Positions 45,890 to 57,592 of a stretch of DNA of 64,000 nucleotides are shown here, one piece after another; position 1 is the first letter of the stretch, and the number at the start of each line of letters is the position of its first letter. The notes under the pieces were generated by a model. That model was given only the letters and a program-made list of their open reading frames with translations, made no database searches and was not told where the DNA came from. The DNA comes from Apoderus coryli (lineage: Eukaryota > Arthropoda > Insecta > Coleoptera > Attelabidae): positions 10,850,001 through 10,914,000 of the forward strand of contig OU452201.1 in assembly GCA_911728435.2 (NCBI GenBank), read 5' to 3'. The position numbers and the translations under genes are program-made.

Positions 45890-47742
45890 CATATATTACA
45901 TATATGATATGGAGAGCTAAAAATATAGAATATATAAAGGTTTAACCTTAATTTACCTACCAGTTGAAACAGTAAAACAAACACTTTATATGTAAGTAAA
46001 TCTCTAATATACCTATTTAGTTAGTTTACTTTTGAAAACACCATTTAAAAGGTGTTTAAATTGTATAACTTTACACTAATTTAAACGACATTGTAAGTCC
46101 TAACGTTTCCTAGTTTCCAATGCTATCCCATTCTTATCTAGGACATATATATGCCTTGGTTTTGATCAGTACCTGGTAGAAGCCTCATTTTCAAGTATCA
46201 TTAAAAAAAGTATACACAGTAAAATGCACGGGATTTGGAAGCCTGCATTTAACGTCCTTGTGGCTAGTTTCTAATTTCCCAACTACTATATTCTTGTTTG
46301 TGTTTTGATGTTCCATAAATTAGATACGGCAATAAAAATTAATACAAATTAATGAGCGTTTTTAAAACAAAACTCGTTTATTATGATTGTTTCATTATTT
46401 TAATTTGATATTATATATCAAAACTAACAATAAAACGCAAATATGCTTCCAAGAAAATTGGTGTTTTATTGACGAAACCATACCAATTATGGGCAGGTGG
46501 ATATTATATTTTGTAACGAAACCGGTCCCCTGTGTAACATATTATATTAATATTATTACAACGATAAAGACGTCGTCTATCTTGATGTGGTTTTCTTCTG
46601 TTTTTACGGCCTTTATTCGATGTTTTGTTTTCAGTATATTATAATTATGTCCGTGTAAATAATGTTCTGTGGCGTGTTTTGAGTTTATTAAATGACAATA
46701 CACTGCTTAATGATAGTGAAATTAGAACAATTATGGAAACTAAAATACTTTTTTATGTTAATTTTGTTTAAAATTAAATATTATTGAAAGTTTTATTCAC
46801 AATCCACATCAATATACACGGTTTTCAAAAATATATATCGAACACTGCCTATGCCAGAAAACATCACAAAGCTTTGAAAAATCAAATATCAAGGGAAACC
46901 CATTCTTATAATAGCGCGTACAGCATATTATATGATGTGTATGTATGGGGTAGGAAATGCGAAGATGAAGGACTTGGATTACAAACCATATGCTACACAG
47001 TCTACTTTATAGCAAAACATAATCCATTATTCATATGTGAAACGATTTTCGTCCGTACTTAATAGGTCGCACGTCATCACAGTGTTCAAAAGAATGCAAA
47101 CTCGCAATTACTTATAAGAATACATATTCATGACACTTAAGTTGATCGGCTATGCATGTAAATATGGATAATGTTATGGTCTTTCCCGATATCGTTGTGT
47201 TTCAATGAAAAACGACATATTATAGGGTCTGTCAGTTAAGTAAGTGCACAAGGAGATAAGCTATTCTTGAGATTATCATGTACCAAAAGTGAGCTGTAGT
47301 TGGGCCATCAATCTCTCTTTTCGTTTTTGATGTACTTTCTTTTTAATTAAGAGTGTAGGTTAAAATTTTTTTCACACCTCGCCATTGGAAATATTTTTTG
47401 GGGATTTAAAAGTAAAAAAAGATAATTTGCTAAAACAAAGCTATACCATTCGTCACATCCACAAGTTTATTTTATTTTGTATAAAAAAAAAATAAAACAT
47501 ATTCAATAGTAAAATAATTGGAAACAGGATTCAGCCATAACATTGTATTATCTAAGATGAGAGAACACACAGAACAAATTGAAATTTCCAGAATAATGCT
47601 GTACTTACATATATGTTAAAACTAATGTAATTCATTGAGCCATAAGCCATCCTGGAAGTAGGTACTTTGCAATAATAATCACATTTCGGCCGATTTACAT
47701 TAAAATAATTCAATTTAAAAATAATAAATTTAATATGGTGTC
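45890..47742. other. Gene-free stretch
   Basis: No gene. 46117-46142 (CCAATGCTATCCCATTCTTA) is the inverse of 39258-39283 and probably the displaced tail of the right Penelope-type copy. AACACC-ATTTAAAA-GGTGTT near 46040 is a small palindrome. Confidence 0.45.
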
Positions 47743-47744
47743 TA

Positions 47745-48641
47745 TACAGGGTGTTTCAGAAAGACATGGTCAAAATTTGTGTCCTTATTTACAAAGATAC
47801 AGGGTGTTAAAGATGACTGCCTGAGGACGATTTTTTTGAAATATTTTCGAAACGAGTAAAGATGAACCTAGTTAAATGTCGTAAACTGACATGAAATTTA
47901 ATAAAAAAGGATGACCATAGGCGGGTAAACAGGGGGACCCTTGCCTTAATTATAACCTAACTTTTTTGCCTTGTGGTTTTTATTCATTTTGTTTCAAAAA
48001 TGTGATAAAATACAGTTTTATACATAAAAAAGGCATACTTCTTTTTTGTCGAAAAACTTAAAGGTTTTCAAGAAATTAGAGTTTGAAAATTTTAGGACGA
48101 AACTGGTCCTTAGTACAAAGCATTAATAAAATTTTGGAAAACTTTTCGTTAGCAAACTGTATTTTAATAATTTTATTAATGCTGTTTACTAAGGACCAGT
48201 TTTGTCCCAAAATTTTCAAACTCGAATTTCTCGAAAACCTTTAAATTTTTCGAAAAAAAAAGAAGTATGCCTTTTTTATGTAGAAAATTTTATTTTATGA
48301 CATTTTTGACACAAAATGAATAAAAATCACAAGGAAAAAAAGTTAGGTTATAATTAAGGCAAGGGTCCCCCCCGTTTACCCGCCTATGGTCATCCTTTTT
48401 TATTCAATTTCATGTCAGTTTACGACATTTAACTAGGTGAATAAATATGCTACATTTGGTTAATTCATCTTTACTCGTTTCGAAAATATTTCAAAAAAAT
48501 CGTCCTCAGGCAGTCATCTTTAACACCCTGTATCTTTGTAAATAAGGACTTTTCGAAAAATTACAATTTAGGTTTGTTTCATGATTAGACGTCCCCACTT
48601 CGCTCACAAATTTTGGCCATTTCTTTCTGAAACACCCTGTA
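47745..48641. mobile_element. 897-bp near-perfect palindromic element
   Basis: Two arms of about 400 bases, almost identical in reverse complement, from TACAGGGTGTTTCAGAAAGA to the mirrored end at 48641. TA lies on each side (47743-47744, 48642-48643). A second TACAGGGTGTTAAAG tip occurs about 55 bases inside each arm. The right arm carries an extra run of about 25 bases near 48440-48470. The centre is a short spacer near 48135-48165. There is no coding content. The same terminal family as 4399-6325 and 42764-45887. Confidence 0.93.
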
Positions 48642-48840
48642 TAATAAATATCTGTTTTGACCCTGTGTAAGTAGGTATATCTTGGAAATATGAAATCTCA
48701 TAAAAATAATATTACTGTATGATTTAGAAGAGAAAAGCAAAATGTTCTGAATACGTAAAATAGGTGGGCCACCACGCCTCTACCACCGTTAATACAAAAT
48801 CCGTTTGGTGGCGCCACTTTACGGCTATCTTATATATGAT

Positions 48841-49108
48841 TACAAGGGTCTACGTCTAAGCGATTTATTTGAATATTTATCAATATTTTTTGGATTTTTT
48901 TCACGATTGTATAGATGAAGGATATCGACATGTTTGTATCGATTTAGTTTTTCAAGTTTCTAAATTTTAACGGAATAAAGCTCATTTGAAAAACACATAT
49001 TTTTAATTTATAATATTTTACACAATTTGACACCTTTGCCTATAAACTTGTGTTTTTTTTAAATATTCAATAGCAAAATTAAAAACAGCTTCAAGCCAGA
49101 CCCTTGTA
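48841..49108. mobile_element. 268-bp MITE with TACAAGGGTCT ends
   Basis: TACAAGGGTCTACGTCTAAG at the left and CTTCAAGCCAGACCCTTGTA at the right are near-inverses. The interior is AT-rich and non-coding. Confidence 0.6.
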
Positions 49109-52100
49109 GTTTATACTCGGGAGAACAGCCTTAATAGAGATGCAAGAAATGTATCGATATATTACTTTTTTCATTATTAGAGATGCAAGAAATGTAGTGA
49201 TATATTCCATTCGATCTCAATATCTTTTTGAGGTTGAACTATTGTCTCGAGGACTGCAACTGAGTTTATTGGGTGCTTATATAAAAATAAACTTTAATCA
49301 AAATCTTTAACATAATCGTAAAGTAACATTCATTAACACAAATAGAAAACACAACATCTTTAGTAGTAGTATTAAGTTTACATGCGTGTGATGTTTCAGC
49401 TTGACATTTTCTTTATAAGTTTCGTTGAACCAAAGTTCTAATAAACTAACATAATTCGTGATCACCCACACAGCACTTCCAGAATTAAATTGTTATTTAA
49501 GCACGAATTGAGCACATTAAAGTTACATGGTACATACTGCAAAATACTAATTTCGAATGTTTTGGTGCATCAGGGAGTTAGATATCTGCGGTTGTTAGAA
49601 TATCTTATGGGATAGGTACGTGTATATTAACCTGCACAGAAACCAACAACAACTCTATGATAGAGCATAGGAGGTAAATAATCCACTGTGTGCATTATTT
49701 ACTTGCTTATTGTAATCTGTGATATTAGTATGGAATTATATTCCTTTTGATAGGACTTAATGTGGTATAATAACAACAGGTAGCGTTACAAATAAGAGAT
49801 AAACATTAATAAAATATTTACTGTATTGTTAGAGACAATGTTGTTATCCTACAAACTTGTTTATTTATTATCTCGTTTTAGCCCAGGGTCGTTATTTTTA
49901 TTTATACAGCAGCTCGTCGGAAAATTTACTTAATTTTAAGCGGTTGTTGTGTAGACATCTCTAAATCACAATTAAATAAAATACAAACATTTTAGAGTTA
50001 AAATGTCATATTTTAATAGTTTTCCCACTTTGATGATTTGACCTATTATATTTTATGTTTTATTGTAAATAAAAGAACAAATAACGACCTCACAATTCCA
50101 TTCATTTACATTATTTGTGAGTTCTCAAAGTTATTTCATCCCTATTACCCCTCCTCGACGCCATTATTAGGAAGTGAGTCTAAATTTCTGCAAAATACTG
50201 TTCAATGGAATGGAGGATATCGACCGGTTCAAAATAAGTAGAGTTCGCGCAGTGACGTCATCGGTGCCCAGCGATGCATGTCATGCACTGTATGGTATAT
50301 GAGGCTTGGATTCGATAACCAAACAATTTTTTTTAACTTGTGGCACTAAAAAAAATAGAATAGACTTATTTTATGCTTAAGGGCCGGTAAACTATTTTGA
50401 CAGATAACTGTGAAATATGGCGTCAACATTTTATAGTTAACTTCAAAATGTAAGAGATAACGTTATCGAGAGGATGGGATTTTACTTAAGTTTACTTTGT
50501 AGAAAATACAGTCTAAATGAACAAAAAGCTAATTTGACCACTAAATTTGGACACCCTGTATCTCGATTACGAAGCATTTGCGGATATGGGTTCAATGGCA
50601 AAAAATGCTTGAATTGTTTTCAGGAATCTCCAGTTTTCGTTTGTTGCAACCATAATGAATCACCCTGTATATAATAAAGAATTTCTTTGTTTATGAGTTT
50701 TTTAGCTAGTTCGCATTATATTTTAAGAATTATTATTTTTTAAAATGATAAATATAAACAAGATTTATATTTATTTATACAGTATGTTGAGTATCGCGTT
50801 TAGGTCTATGAATGTTCGCCGTACGTTCAGGGTTCCGCAGGGTTCTGTAATGGGCCCTATTGAATATACGGGCAAACTCTTAAAAAATGTGACATTAATT
50901 TAAATTATAGAATTTAGGTCGAAAGATATCCAATATAATACAAATATGCATAGGCTGTCCATAAAGGGTTAAAAAGGCTCAAATTATAAAAAATAAATTG
51001 GTATGGGTTAATAAATTGAATTATTATTATTTTCAATTTTTGATCAAGATAATATTTAATTTTTATACTGTTTTGTTTATAAAAGATTTTCCTCTTTGAA
51101 TTTATTAAACATCTCTTCTTCCTCTTTGGTTCACTTGCTTTAAAACGTCGTCCTGGCTTACGACGTATACACATTTTCATTATGGTAATGTTTTTAAGCT
51201 GTATACGTTCACAAGTTCATTCTATCCACTAACGTTTTGATGATTTCTTGCTTCTCATTTTTGATATTAGTACGTCCAGTAAAGAAAGTGGAACGTTCTG
51301 CGTAACAAGGCAGATATAGACTTTGAATTGCTTCTTATAATTTGACATTAGCTGCTTAGTGGGTTTATGTTAGGTTTCATCAGATATGTTTGTCTTCCAC
51401 TTTTGTCTGTTTTTGAGTACACTGAAATGTGTCCCTGGCTTTTGGTGTTCCTTTGCAGATCACTCTTCGTGCTTCTGTATTATACTGCGTCTACCTACTT
51501 ATATGCGCAACATTTACTCCAAAGTAAATAATGAACATCCGAAAATGAGCACTGTAACAACACAAAATTATTGAATCAAAAAACCTATTACACAAAATAT
51601 CTCGTTTACACAATATAGACATTATAACTGATTGCGAAAAAAGGCGAACTAATAAGAGTCCATCCGGCAGCTCTATCCACATTTTGCACATGCAATTATT
51701 TTACCAATATGTATGCACGTTTTCATTAATGATATTTTGAAATACCTTTTAGAGGCAGCAAATACATTCATTCCAGTTGTACGATTACCAACAATTTTGA
51801 TTACGAAACAGTGGCGGCTAGTCATTTTAAGTAAAAACTGTATAATTGTACGAAGGGCGGGTGAAAAGTTTCCGGCACAAGTGCTCTTAAATCCTAAATC
51901 CTTGTGTAAAATCTCAATAATTGTGCGACAGTTTTATGATTTGTTCAACAAGCATGAATAATTTTAGCACCGTATATAAACAAAGAAGTAGTAGGATTAC
52001 TCGTCAAAAAGCATGTTCGATGTCGACGAGATTTGGGTCTGCGATCAGCTAGGCAGTCGGTCCGCGGTCGTTGTCAAATACAGGGTGTCTCCGCTTCGAT

Positions 52101-52400
52101 AACTGTACAATTCTTGCTTTTGCAAAAAACGATTTTTTGCGATTTTAGTTTTTATTTATTTCTCACATTATTTTTACAGATATAAAAAAAAACAAAAACC
52201 ACTTACCTTTTGGAGATTATAAGATAGCGTTAACAATTTTTCACTAGGACGTTTCGTTTCTGAAAAACCATCATAAACTTGGTTCTTCTCAACACTGCCC
52301 TGGATTTTTTATTGTTAAATATTAAGCCATTTTCAATTGAAAAATAGGTGGTATATCACACGTAATGGTTTAAATAAGTTTTCAGTGTCTTTAGTTGGTA
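49109..52400. other. Gene-free stretch
   Basis: No gene supported. AGAGATGCAAGAAATGTA occurs twice, about 45 bases apart (near 49137 and 49180). Isolated TACAGGG-type tips lie at 50551, 50661 and 52079. CAGTGGCGGCTAGTCATTTT near 51810 resembles a hAT end without a partner. Confidence 0.45.
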
Positions 52401-53683
52401 TTTAATAATAATAATAAATTTATTTGCAGTTCAAAAAAAAAACAAGTTACAACTCTAATAATTATTACATTACCAAAAAAACTAGAACTACAATAAGGTC
52501 TAGATGGCAGTATAACTACTGATTTTGAAATCTAGGCTGGGGGTGAAAGAAGATTACGGTATCTAATATTCACATTGTGAACGTCAGAACGGAATGTGAT
52601 TTTATTATATAAGTATGGAGGCTCTCCCCGGGTCAGAATAGAGTGGAATAAAACCGGTGAATGAAGATGTCTACGAGCTTCCATGGAGAGCCACTTGACA
52701 TCAACGAGTTTATGGCTTACTCGGTCATACTTCCTGATGCCGAATATGTATCGCAAGCAAGATTTCTGTACACGTTCGACGCGGTTTTTATTAACATTTA
52801 ATAAACTAGGACTATATACTACATCACAGTAATTAAAATTACTGAGCACCAAGGCATCAGTTAGTTTACTTTTAAGCTCTATTGAAAGTACATGTCTGTG
52901 TGGGTATAACATTTTCAAGGAGGAATATGATTTTGAAATGCATCCCGAAATATGTTCGGAAAAGCGCAAATCACAATCCATCACAAGACCCAAGTTTCTC
53001 GCACTCTGAGACACTTTCAAAGAGACATCATTAATTTTAATTTTCATAGAATCTGATATGGTTTGTCTATTTTTACCAAAGAGCAATACCTGAGTCTTTG
53101 AAGGGTTTATTGACAGCTGATGTCCCTCCGACCAGTCCAAAAGTGCTTCCAAATCGAAATTAATTTTCCTACAAGCATCTACGTAATCATGAGCATAAAA
53201 AGAGTGCTTTATTTGACTATCATCAGCATACATGAATGTATCGCCAAATGTAACACTTACTGGGAGTGTCACAGTATATATTGAGAATAACAAGGGTCCC
53301 AAAATTGATCCTTGTGGGACACCACATAATATACTACCTGAGGTGGAGCAACCTCTGTTAGTTTCCACGTATTGAAATCTTCCGGATAGATATCTTTTAA
53401 TTATTTCGATAGCATTTGACGAAAATCCAATGTATTTCAGAATTGCTAACAAAAGTTCATGGCTAATTTTGTCAAATGCTTTACTATAGTCAACTAAGAT
53501 CAATGATACTTAGTACTTTGCCATTATCAATATCACGAAAAATATCGTCCGTGATATCCAGCAATGATGTTGCGCAACTATATCCTTTACGGAATCCTGA
53601 TTGCTTAAAAGGTAAAATATTATATTTTTTAAGATGGTATTTAATTTGGTCACTTAGGATTTTCTCAAAGATTTTTTAAAATT
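52401..53683 (-). pseudogene. LINE F: reverse transcriptase, mostly open
   Basis: Minus-strand Jockey/CR1-type reverse transcriptase. The upstream frame reads IFEKILSDQIKYHLKKYNIL, then SGFRKGYSCATSLLDI. A one-base change near 53500 shifts into 323 open codons with LVDYSKAFDKISHELL (motif A Asp), CGVPQGSILGPLLFSIY (motif B), TFMYADDSQIK (catalytic Asp pair), INPSKTQVLLFGK (motif D/E) and the thumb motif SARNLGLVMDCDLRFSEHIS. The frame closes early at 52532-52534 after RYRNLLSPPA, where the usual last 60 or so codons are missing. The 3' end is at about 52401 in an (AAT)n run. The 5' side is truncated against a MITE at 53675. The palm looks chemically intact, but the frameshift and truncations make it dead. 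Confidence 0.95.
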
Positions 53684-53951
53684 ATTCAAGAAAAATCGCC
53701 ATAGTTTGGCACTTATTTTGCGTCAAACATGCATCGTTTGCGTTTTTTAATAACTTCAAAAAGCACAAAAATTTCAACTAAATTTAAAAAACCGCGTACA
53801 GAATATCATGTTATTCTGAAATAGAAATAAATTGCCACATTATAATAAATAGTTGTGAGTAACGACGAAAGAATGTTTTTGCAAAACCTACTACTCTGCA
53901 TTCAGTCAATTAAGTGCCAAATTAGGGCGATTTTTCTTGAATAAGTTTAAA
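53675..53951. mobile_element. 277-bp MITE abutting LINE F
   Basis: TTATTCAAGAAAAATCGCC near 53683 and its exact inverse near 53927-53945, with the match continuing through TTTGGCACTTA on both sides (about 38-bp terminal inverted repeats). TTTAAA lies at both outer edges (53675-53680, 53946-53951). No coding content. LINE F's broken 5' end meets it directly, so one inserted at or into the other. Confidence 0.82.
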
Positions 53952-54225
53952 TAACACCTAAAAATACTGAAATATTGAAGAATGATTTAATTTCATTTAA
54001 AGTGCAAACAAACCTTCATTATATTTGACCAACTGTCCTTCTAGGTGGCGTTGAATATTTTATTTCCTTAGAACTATGATGATACAATCCTTTTATGGTG
54101 GTTTAAATAAGCCTAAAATAAGAAACAAAATGATATAAACCGGAAGACCATATCTATTACAATCTTAAGTTATAGCCAGATATCATCACACACTCAACTA
54201 AGATGAAAATTAGTTCCTTTATTTG
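53952..54225. other. Spacer
   Basis: I see nothing supportable. Confidence 0.5.
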
Positions 54226-54230
54226 TTTTT

Positions 54231-54290
54231 TTTATTTCCAAAGTGTCTTACGACGTTTCGTCTTGCTTTAGACACTGGTACTGAAATTAC
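54231..54290 (-). mobile_element. Possible Penelope-type tail
   Basis: On the minus strand: AGTGTCTAAAGCAAGACGAA, then ACGTCGTAAGACACTTTGG. The block has AGTGTCT and AGACACT as outer arms and a GACGAAACGTCGT core, like the clearer Penelope tails at 11.8 and 39.4 kb. No GIY-YIG frame is recognisable upstream. Weak call. Confidence 0.3.
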
Positions 54291-54299
54291 ATTTATTTT

Positions 54300-57190
54300 T
54301 ATGCATATCTAATAATACAATACGTTAAAGATTGTACTTCTTTTAACAACTTTAAAAAACCATACAATTGACACATAAAGAAACTCAGAAAAACACCCAA
54401 TAAAGTAACGTGTTGATTGTATCGTTTTTTTGGGAATCTTGTGTCATATTTATGATGTAATTGTTGAACTATAACTAATAACACATTAAGTGTGTTAAAA
54501 TAAATAGTTGCGGCTGACCGAATAGTACAAAGTACAATGCTCTTTCTATAATAAATATTTTAACAGAAGTGACATTGCGTAAAATTTCGACTATATCGGA
54601 TTAATTGGACTAACAATTCCAGTTTTGTATATTTAAGCTAACGCCGTTAAAGGCTGGTCAACTAGGTATTTTCATTGGGACCCACTACATTATAGTAACA
54701 GTTATACAAGATGTATTTCTCTCACGCAACAAACAACAAACATGGGCTAGCAGTGTGTAGGATTACAACGAAAACACAATTAAGTAAACAATGCAAAGTG
54801 GTACCATCTACCGGTAAATTACAGGTCAAATATAAATTTGCACTAAGCTGGGCAAGAGGCTAGAAAGCGTTACAATATCTAATTACACAAATGGATTGTT
54901 CTGTGTTTTTTTTTAATTAGAAAGACCACATTAGAAATAGTACATTAAGCAAAAAAAATTGCGGTAAATGCATTATTTAAGCCAAAATTTAAATTCTAAT
55001 TCCCCTAAAAATCGACATTTTTATCTATTGTAAATATGGAAACTACATAGTTTCTGTCAAATTTAGGAAATAAAATGCAACGTTGCCAGATTGTACTAAT
55101 AAGTCACTGATACATAAATTATAATATAATCAAAAATATATGACCTGCGTAACGAAACAGAATTTTAATAAACTAACGTAACAAACTAACTACTTTATTC
55201 AAAAATTATAAAAAAAAATATTGTCAGAGCTGGGATTCGAACCTAGAACCTTCCGCATGCGATGCGCACGCTGTAGTTTATTATAATATTTAATAAGAAT
55301 AAGAGTTATATGTTCTAAATTTTAGACGCAATTTTCTTGAGAACTATGGGGGCGAATATCAAAAGTTAAGCAGATGAAAAATGCTTTAAAATGATAAAAT
55401 GATGTATCACTCGACCCCTACTGTCATTTGAAAATTTGGCGGTTGCGTCCATCCCTATCATAAGGTTAAACCGATTTCAACCAAAAACTAATGGGTTCAT
55501 CCTAGGACTCCCCCAAACTCATACACCAAAATTGGTTAAAGCGTTTATGCGCTATCGTGGAAGAATACACACAAACTACAAAAGTAGGTAGTTTTTTCAA
55601 AAATTAGAATAAAAAATGTCAAAATAATAATTATAACATCATGCTAAACTAACTTAACTACCTAATGTTACAAAATAGAGATCGAACCCCATTTCAGAAT
55701 AAACGCATACAAAAATACGTAGCAAAATTCACTCGCAGGCGCTATGAATTTAACCTAGTACATCAAATCGAAATGGCTGGAACCTACTAATTAATTTTTT
55801 AGCTTTCAAATGTGTTTTATTAAAGATTCGAGCTTTAAGTAGGTAAATCCACCCATATAGAAGATAAAATATCGTTGAATTATCAAATTTTTATTGAATC
55901 TGTATGGAAAAAGAAATTACTGTCCATAATATCGACCGCGGCCTGGATATTTTCTTCCTATAACCGGGAATATTATTTCCCTACGTATTTCTTATTGAAC
56001 CCTACTGTTTCCTGCTCTATGTTACAACTCAATAAATCTTGTGTTTCCGGCTTATAGGCGTGAAGGTTGGAACTATCTGGTGTAATAATAATAATAATTG
56101 AAAATTCTGTTGATTTTTATCGCCTTGACTAGGTGAGGAGCGTAAATTTATTCTCGTATACAAATACTTTAGGCGTTAACTATCGGACACATTGTATATA
56201 AAAATGAGATTATGTGAGTGCTATTATTGCCATTCATCAAAATTAAATCAATTATTTTAAAAAACAATATGAATATAATTCAAAATGTTATCAGAAATTT
56301 ATAATATAATTCAGATTATTACGATAAATCCAGTGGCGTTAGGGAGGAAACTTAACAAAAATTATTGACAAAATAAATGTATGCCACTACACTACATCCA
56401 TTAATAATGTGACTCTGAATAATTAAAACCGTCCAATAGTTTTGTTTATGGGTTTCGTTGAAAGAAGCCATTCCAAATAACAATCTTGTGTAGTAAGATT
56501 TACATTAGTTGTTCGATTAATATCATCCATCGAATACTACGTGTGGAATTGGTCTATGAAGATGTAGCCCAAAAAAAAGCTAAATTTTCTTCATTTTGTA
56601 TTTATTTTTATTATTGTTCGTTTATGTATGTTTATTTTTTGATATATTTTTTTGTATGGAAGGGGAGTTGAACGATGTGTTTTGGTTAATTCAATTTCCA
56701 ACGACCCTAAAAATATATTTCGTTTTTAACAGCTCTATAATTTTCTACAGTGTTTAAAATAAAAACATCATCAAATATGTATTTAGATATAAATATGTTA
56801 CTAACAAATTTCCTGTCTAAAAATAAACAAAACTGATACCTTTAACTCTGATAAATTCTATTATCATTATAATTATATATTTATCAGTGTTATTTGTTTA
56901 TTCCATTTTAACCACATAATATTCTATAGAATATCGCATTACTGTATATTTTTCCTGTTTTTCTTCGTTTCACGACCCGTTCTTTTAGTTTTTGTAAATA
57001 TAATTCTTGATTAGGTATATACGAGGCAGGTTTTTAAATTAAGTATCGTTTGGGATTTCCGCCGTTATAGCGCTGCGGTCGGCATTCGGCGCATGCACGC
57101 TGTATGACAAGTGTCTCAATATTGACGAAAATTATATTGAAAAATAGTAGTATGCTCTCATATTAAAACAATTTTGGTACTAAAAGTCGA
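54300..57190. other. Gene-free stretch with SINE-like pieces
   Basis: No gene supported. The part from 55300 to 55760 reads like decayed repeat (CACCAAAATTGGTTAAAGCG and GAGATCGAACCC), typical of insect SINE/LINE tails. The segment at 56333-56375 repeats 1464-1500. A CpG-containing patch lies at 57055-57110. Confidence 0.45.
55224..55270 (-). repeat. tRNA-derived SINE fragment
   Basis: On the minus strand GGTTCGAATCC (complement of 55233-55243) is a perfect RNA polymerase III B box, set in CTAGG-TTCGAAT-CCCAG, a T-arm with one mismatch. It is preceded by GCGCATCGCATGCGGAAGG, an anticodon-side-like stretch. No A box or acceptor stem can be made out upstream, so I do not call a tRNA gene. Confidence 0.5.
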
Positions 57191-57194
57191 CTGT

Positions 57195-57592
57195 ACTTAC
57201 TTTAAAACAGGCCTGCAAAACTTTAGACATAATTGGAAGTAAACTAATAGGTCTCATATCATTGAAACTTTGAGGATCCGAAGTCTTGGGTCTTGGGCAA
57301 TGATATGACAATTGCATCTCTCCAGGAGAACGGGAAATATGGTCTCCATATAAACATTAATTATTACACACATCAATCAGAGATTGCTGGAAAACACAAC
57401 TTTACCATTTGCAATGATATACGGTCAGTACTTGCTGCATTTGAATGTCTACTCTTAGCAATTATTTCTACAATCTTTCGCGAATCGAGGTGGCTTCTTA
57501 CAAATGTGGATTTTAAAGTATTAATAAATTCTGATAGTGCTGTCTTTGTCGTCGAAAATCTGCAAAAAGGCCGAATTTAAAGCCACCATAAC
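57195..57592 (-). pseudogene. LINE G: reverse transcriptase N-terminal fragment
   Basis: The minus strand reads RPFCRFSTTKTALSEFINTL, then HLDSRKIVEIIAKSRHSNAA and STDRISLQMVKLCFPAISD to a stop. After damage it continues SWRDAIVISLPKT and, in another frame, DPQSFNDMRPISLLPIMSK. The order (S.A.G/STD.IS..MVKLC.P.I ... W..A.VI.LPK ... P...ND.RPISLLP..SKV) is that of the finger region before RT motif A in LINEs. Stops and at least one frameshift are present. The palm is absent. Short but internally consistent. Confidence 0.6.

Noticed and set aside
55224..55270. tRNA gene on the minus strand
   Set aside because: Only a B box and a T-arm with a mismatch are visible. There is no A box, D-arm or acceptor stem, so it is treated as SINE debris.
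57055..57110. CpG-containing patch as a promoter
   Set aside because: Too short, no core promoter motif, and adjacent to a LINE fragment.
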